A stretch of 7,413 nt of DNA from Streptosporangiaceae bacterium (GTDB lineage Bacteria > Actinomycetota > Actinomycetes > Streptosporangiales > Streptosporangiaceae), in NCBI GenBank assembly GCA_030041195.1, contig JASHOI010000488.1, forward strand, positions 1 to 7,413, read 5' to 3'. Both the position numbers and the translations under genes were made by a program. A model generated the notes under the pieces. That model saw only the letters and a list, made by a program, of their open reading frames with translations. It had not been told where the DNA came from and did not search any database. Of this stretch, positions 6,193-7,413 are shown piece after piece (within the stretch, counting starts at the first letter, position 1; the number at the start of each line of letters is the position of its first letter).

Positions 6193-6842
6193 GGCCGGGC
6201 TCCGCGAGGTGGTGCCGTTCCGTTCCCCGGCGTTCTCGGCTGATCCGCGGCATCATCCGTCTCGGCGACCAGGGTCACCGGAGCGCCGATCCCGTCCCGG
6301 AAGTCGGCGGCGATCTTCGGAATGCGGTTCAGCAGCTCCTCGTGCCACCGGACCTCGGTCGCCGCCCGCTCGATCAGGTGGCGGGAAATCATCCGCTCGG
6401 CCTCGTTCAGGTACGGGTCGGCGCGCTCGGCCTGGTGGCGCCAGGAAAGCTCCTGGGCCCGCAGCGCGGCCAGGCGGTCGGCCACGACCTGGGCAAGGTC
6501 CTCCTCGGCCATGTCCCGGGCCTGCTTGAGGGCCAGGTCGAACGGGTCGTACGGAAGGCTGATCTTGTGCAGGATTCCCTCGCGGATCGCGCCCAGCGCG
6601 TGGCTCCCCTCGGGCGTTATCTCAAAGATCGTGCGCTCCGGCCGGTTACCGACCCGCTCGGTCCGGACCTCGCGGACCAGGCCCTCGCGGGCCATCCGGT
6701 TCAGCGCCCCGTACACGGAGCCCACCTGGATGTCGGTGTACCTGTCGGTTCGGTCGGCCTGTGCCTGCTGGCGGAGCTGGTGGCCGTGCAGCGGCCCGCT
6801 CGCCGCCAGCGTGCCGAGGATGAACAACCGGATTGCTGACAT
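6189..6842 (-). CDS. PadR family transcriptional regulator
   Basis: A 217-residue cytoplasmic DNA-binding protein. The N-terminus (MSAIRLFILGTLAASGPLHG) and the winged-helix segment with VGSVYGALNRMAREGLVRE (about 40-59), then the wing ending in IFEITPEG (about 72-79), are diagnostic of PadR. Residues about 85-180 are predicted alpha-helical, corresponding to the C-terminal dimerisation/effector domain (Vir_act_alpha_C type), and a Pro/Gly-rich tail follows. PadR proteins generally repress an adjacent exporter or detoxification gene and release DNA when a ligand binds. Here the next gene, overlapping by four bases, is a DHA2 exporter. ATG at 6842 is chosen because AGGAG lies seven bases upstream and the family N-terminus starts there, although the frame is open farther upstream. 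The perfect inverted repeat at 6845-6866 suggests autoregulation. The ligand is unknown. Confidence 0.96.
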   Translation of the reverse strand: MSAIRLFILGTLAASGPLHGHQLRQQAQADRTDRYTDIQVGSVYGALNRMAREGLVREVRTERVGNRPERTIFEITPEGSHALGAIREGILHKISLPYDPFDLALKQARDMAEEDLAQVVADRLAALRAQELSWRHQAERADPYLNEAERMISRHLIERAATEVRWHEELLNRIPKIAADFRDGIGAPVTLVAETDDAADQPRTPGNGTAPPRGARP

Positions 6843-6844
6843 GT

Positions 6845-6866
6845 GATTACTCCTACACGAGTAATC
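6845..6866. promoter_or_regulatory. Perfect inverted repeat at the padR start: likely PadR operator
   Basis: GATTACTC (6845-6852) and GAGTAATC (6859-6866) are exact inverted copies around a six-base centre, CTACAC. It is AT-rich compared with its surroundings and begins three bases upstream of the padR ATG, a strong sign of an autoregulatory operator. It covers the ribosome binding site. If transcribed, the RNA could also fold into an eight-base-pair hairpin placing AGGAG in the loop and right arm. It differs from the classical ATGT-N8-ACAT PadR box. Confidence 0.65.
6850..6854 (-). promoter_or_regulatory. padR ribosome binding site AGGAG
   Basis: On the minus strand AGGAG is followed by seven bases (TAATCAC) and the ATG at 6842. 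It decides the padR start and lies inside the inverted repeat, so a bound regulator or the RNA hairpin could limit access. Confidence 0.65.
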
Positions 6867-6931
6867 GTGCGAAAGCAAGCTCGGCCCGCCCTCATCCCGG
6901 GGTTGCCGCCGTGAACGGGGGCGCCAGCCCA

Positions 6932-6937
6932 TAGCCT
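6932..6937 (+). promoter_or_regulatory. Possible -10 hexamer (TAGCCT) for cbiE
   Basis: TAGCCT fits TAnnnT and ends six bases before GTG at 6944, which lacks a Shine-Dalgarno sequence, so a leaderless message is plausible. No good -35 is seen at normal spacing. No cobalamin riboswitch can fit in or is visible in the 101-bp gap to padR. Confidence 0.3.
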
Positions 6938-6943
6938 CAGACC

Positions 6944-7413
6944 GTGACCGTGGTGAACGGCCAGGCGATCGTGACCGTCGTCGGCATCGGCGACGACGGC
7001 TGGCCGGGTCTGACCGCTGCCGCGCAGGCCGCGCTGCGCGACGCGAAGGTGATCGCCGGGGGCGGCCGCCAGCTGGCGCTGCTGCCCGACCTGGACGGCC
7101 GCCGGATCCCGCTCCCATCGCCGCTGCTGCCGCAGCTCGATGAGCTCGTCGCCGCGCATCCCGGGCTGTGCCTGCTGGCCAGCGGGGACCCGATGCTGCA
7201 CGGCATCGGCGCCACCCTTGCCCGCCGCCTCGGCCCGGGCCGGATCCGGGTGCTGCCCGCCGTGTCCAGCGTGGCCCTGGCCTGCGCGCGGCTCGGCTGG
7301 GCCGAGCACGAGACCGACGTGGTCTCGGTGGTGTCCCGGCCGGCCGACGTGGTGCTGCCCGCGGTGCAGCCGGGCGCCCGCGTGCTCGTGCTGTGCCGGG
7401 ACGGCGGGACCCC
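6944..7413 (+). CDS. cbiE: Precorrin-6Y C5,15-methyltransferase, CbiE-type domain (partial at right edge)
   Basis: The frame is open for 156 codons to the window end. It begins with the SAM-dependent tetrapyrrole methylase signature VVGIGDDGWPGLT (12-24), continues with IAGGGRQLALL, then the cofactor-site motif ASGDPMLHGIG (79-89) and PAVSSVALACARLGW, all typical of CbiE. CbiE (N-terminal half of CobL) methylates precorrin-6B/cobalt-precorrin-7 on the corrin ring in cobalamin synthesis, in the cytoplasm. In actinobacteria it is often fused to CbiT, the decarboxylating C15 methyltransferase; the fusion cannot be judged here because the sequence stops. Start codons at 6944, 6950 and 6953 are all GTG in frame and none has a ribosome binding site. 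6944 is chosen for its TAnnnT spacing. The gene is divergent from padR and unlikely to belong to its operon. Confidence 0.9.
   Translation, partial: MTVVNGQAIVTVVGIGDDGWPGLTAAAQAALRDAKVIAGGGRQLALLPDLDGRRIPLPSPLLPQLDELVAAHPGLCLLASGDPMLHGIGATLARRLGPGRIRVLPAVSSVALACARLGWAEHETDVVSVVSRPADVVLPAVQPGARVLVLCRDGGT

Noticed and set aside
5162..6256. 364-codon minus-strand frame alongside the exporter in another frame
   Set aside because: Arg/Ala-rich out-of-frame reading of the exporter with no hydrophobic helices.
6867..6943. Cobalamin riboswitch ahead of cbiE
   Set aside because: The gap is too short for the aptamer and I see no B12-box-like sequence.

Overview
The window is very GC-rich, most codons end in G or C, and several genes start with GTG. 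Gene content also points to a high-GC actinobacterium (Streptomyces/Streptosporangiales-like): an LCP protein with a C-terminal LytR_C domain, a small DUF6542-like membrane protein, a soluble bacterial P450, a DHA2-type exporter under a PadR regulator, and a cobalamin methyltransferase. The genus cannot be fixed from the sequence alone.

Layout, left to right. (1) 1-716, minus: N-terminal half of a circularly permuted ATP-grasp protein, running off the left edge. (2) 717-960: a 244-bp divergent intergenic region with two inverted repeats and a 12-codon open frame that has a strong ribosome binding site. (3) 961-2763, plus: a membrane-anchored LytR-CpsA-Psr (LCP) cell-wall ligase with a Ser/Arg-rich tail. 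(4) 2744-3220, minus: a four-helix membrane protein that overlaps the 3' end of the LCP gene by 20 bp. (5) 3221-3435: a 215-bp divergent spacer. (6) 3436-4662, plus: a complete cytochrome P450. (7) 4663-4707: a short convergent gap that could form a hairpin. (8) 6842 down to 4708, minus: a padR-exporter operon whose two genes overlap by four bases (GTGA), with a perfect 8-6-8 inverted repeat over the padR ribosome binding site. (9) 6944-7413, plus: the start of a CbiE-type precorrin methyltransferase, cut by the right edge. No stretch over 300 bases lacks a gene.

Functional reading. The left part is envelope-related (LCP ligase, small membrane protein) beside an ATP-grasp enzyme of unknown substrate. 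The PadR/exporter pair looks like a self-regulated, ligand-inducible efflux unit. The P450 has no ferredoxin or reductase beside it and converges on the exporter, so it is probably transcribed separately. The cobalamin gene begins another unit on the right. I saw no tRNA, rRNA, CRISPR array, insertion sequence or attachment site. I found no clearly new multi-gene system. The best leads are the padR operator/hairpin, the in-frame short ORF ahead of the LCP gene, and a recurring TAnnnT-N6-GTG arrangement suggesting leaderless transcripts.
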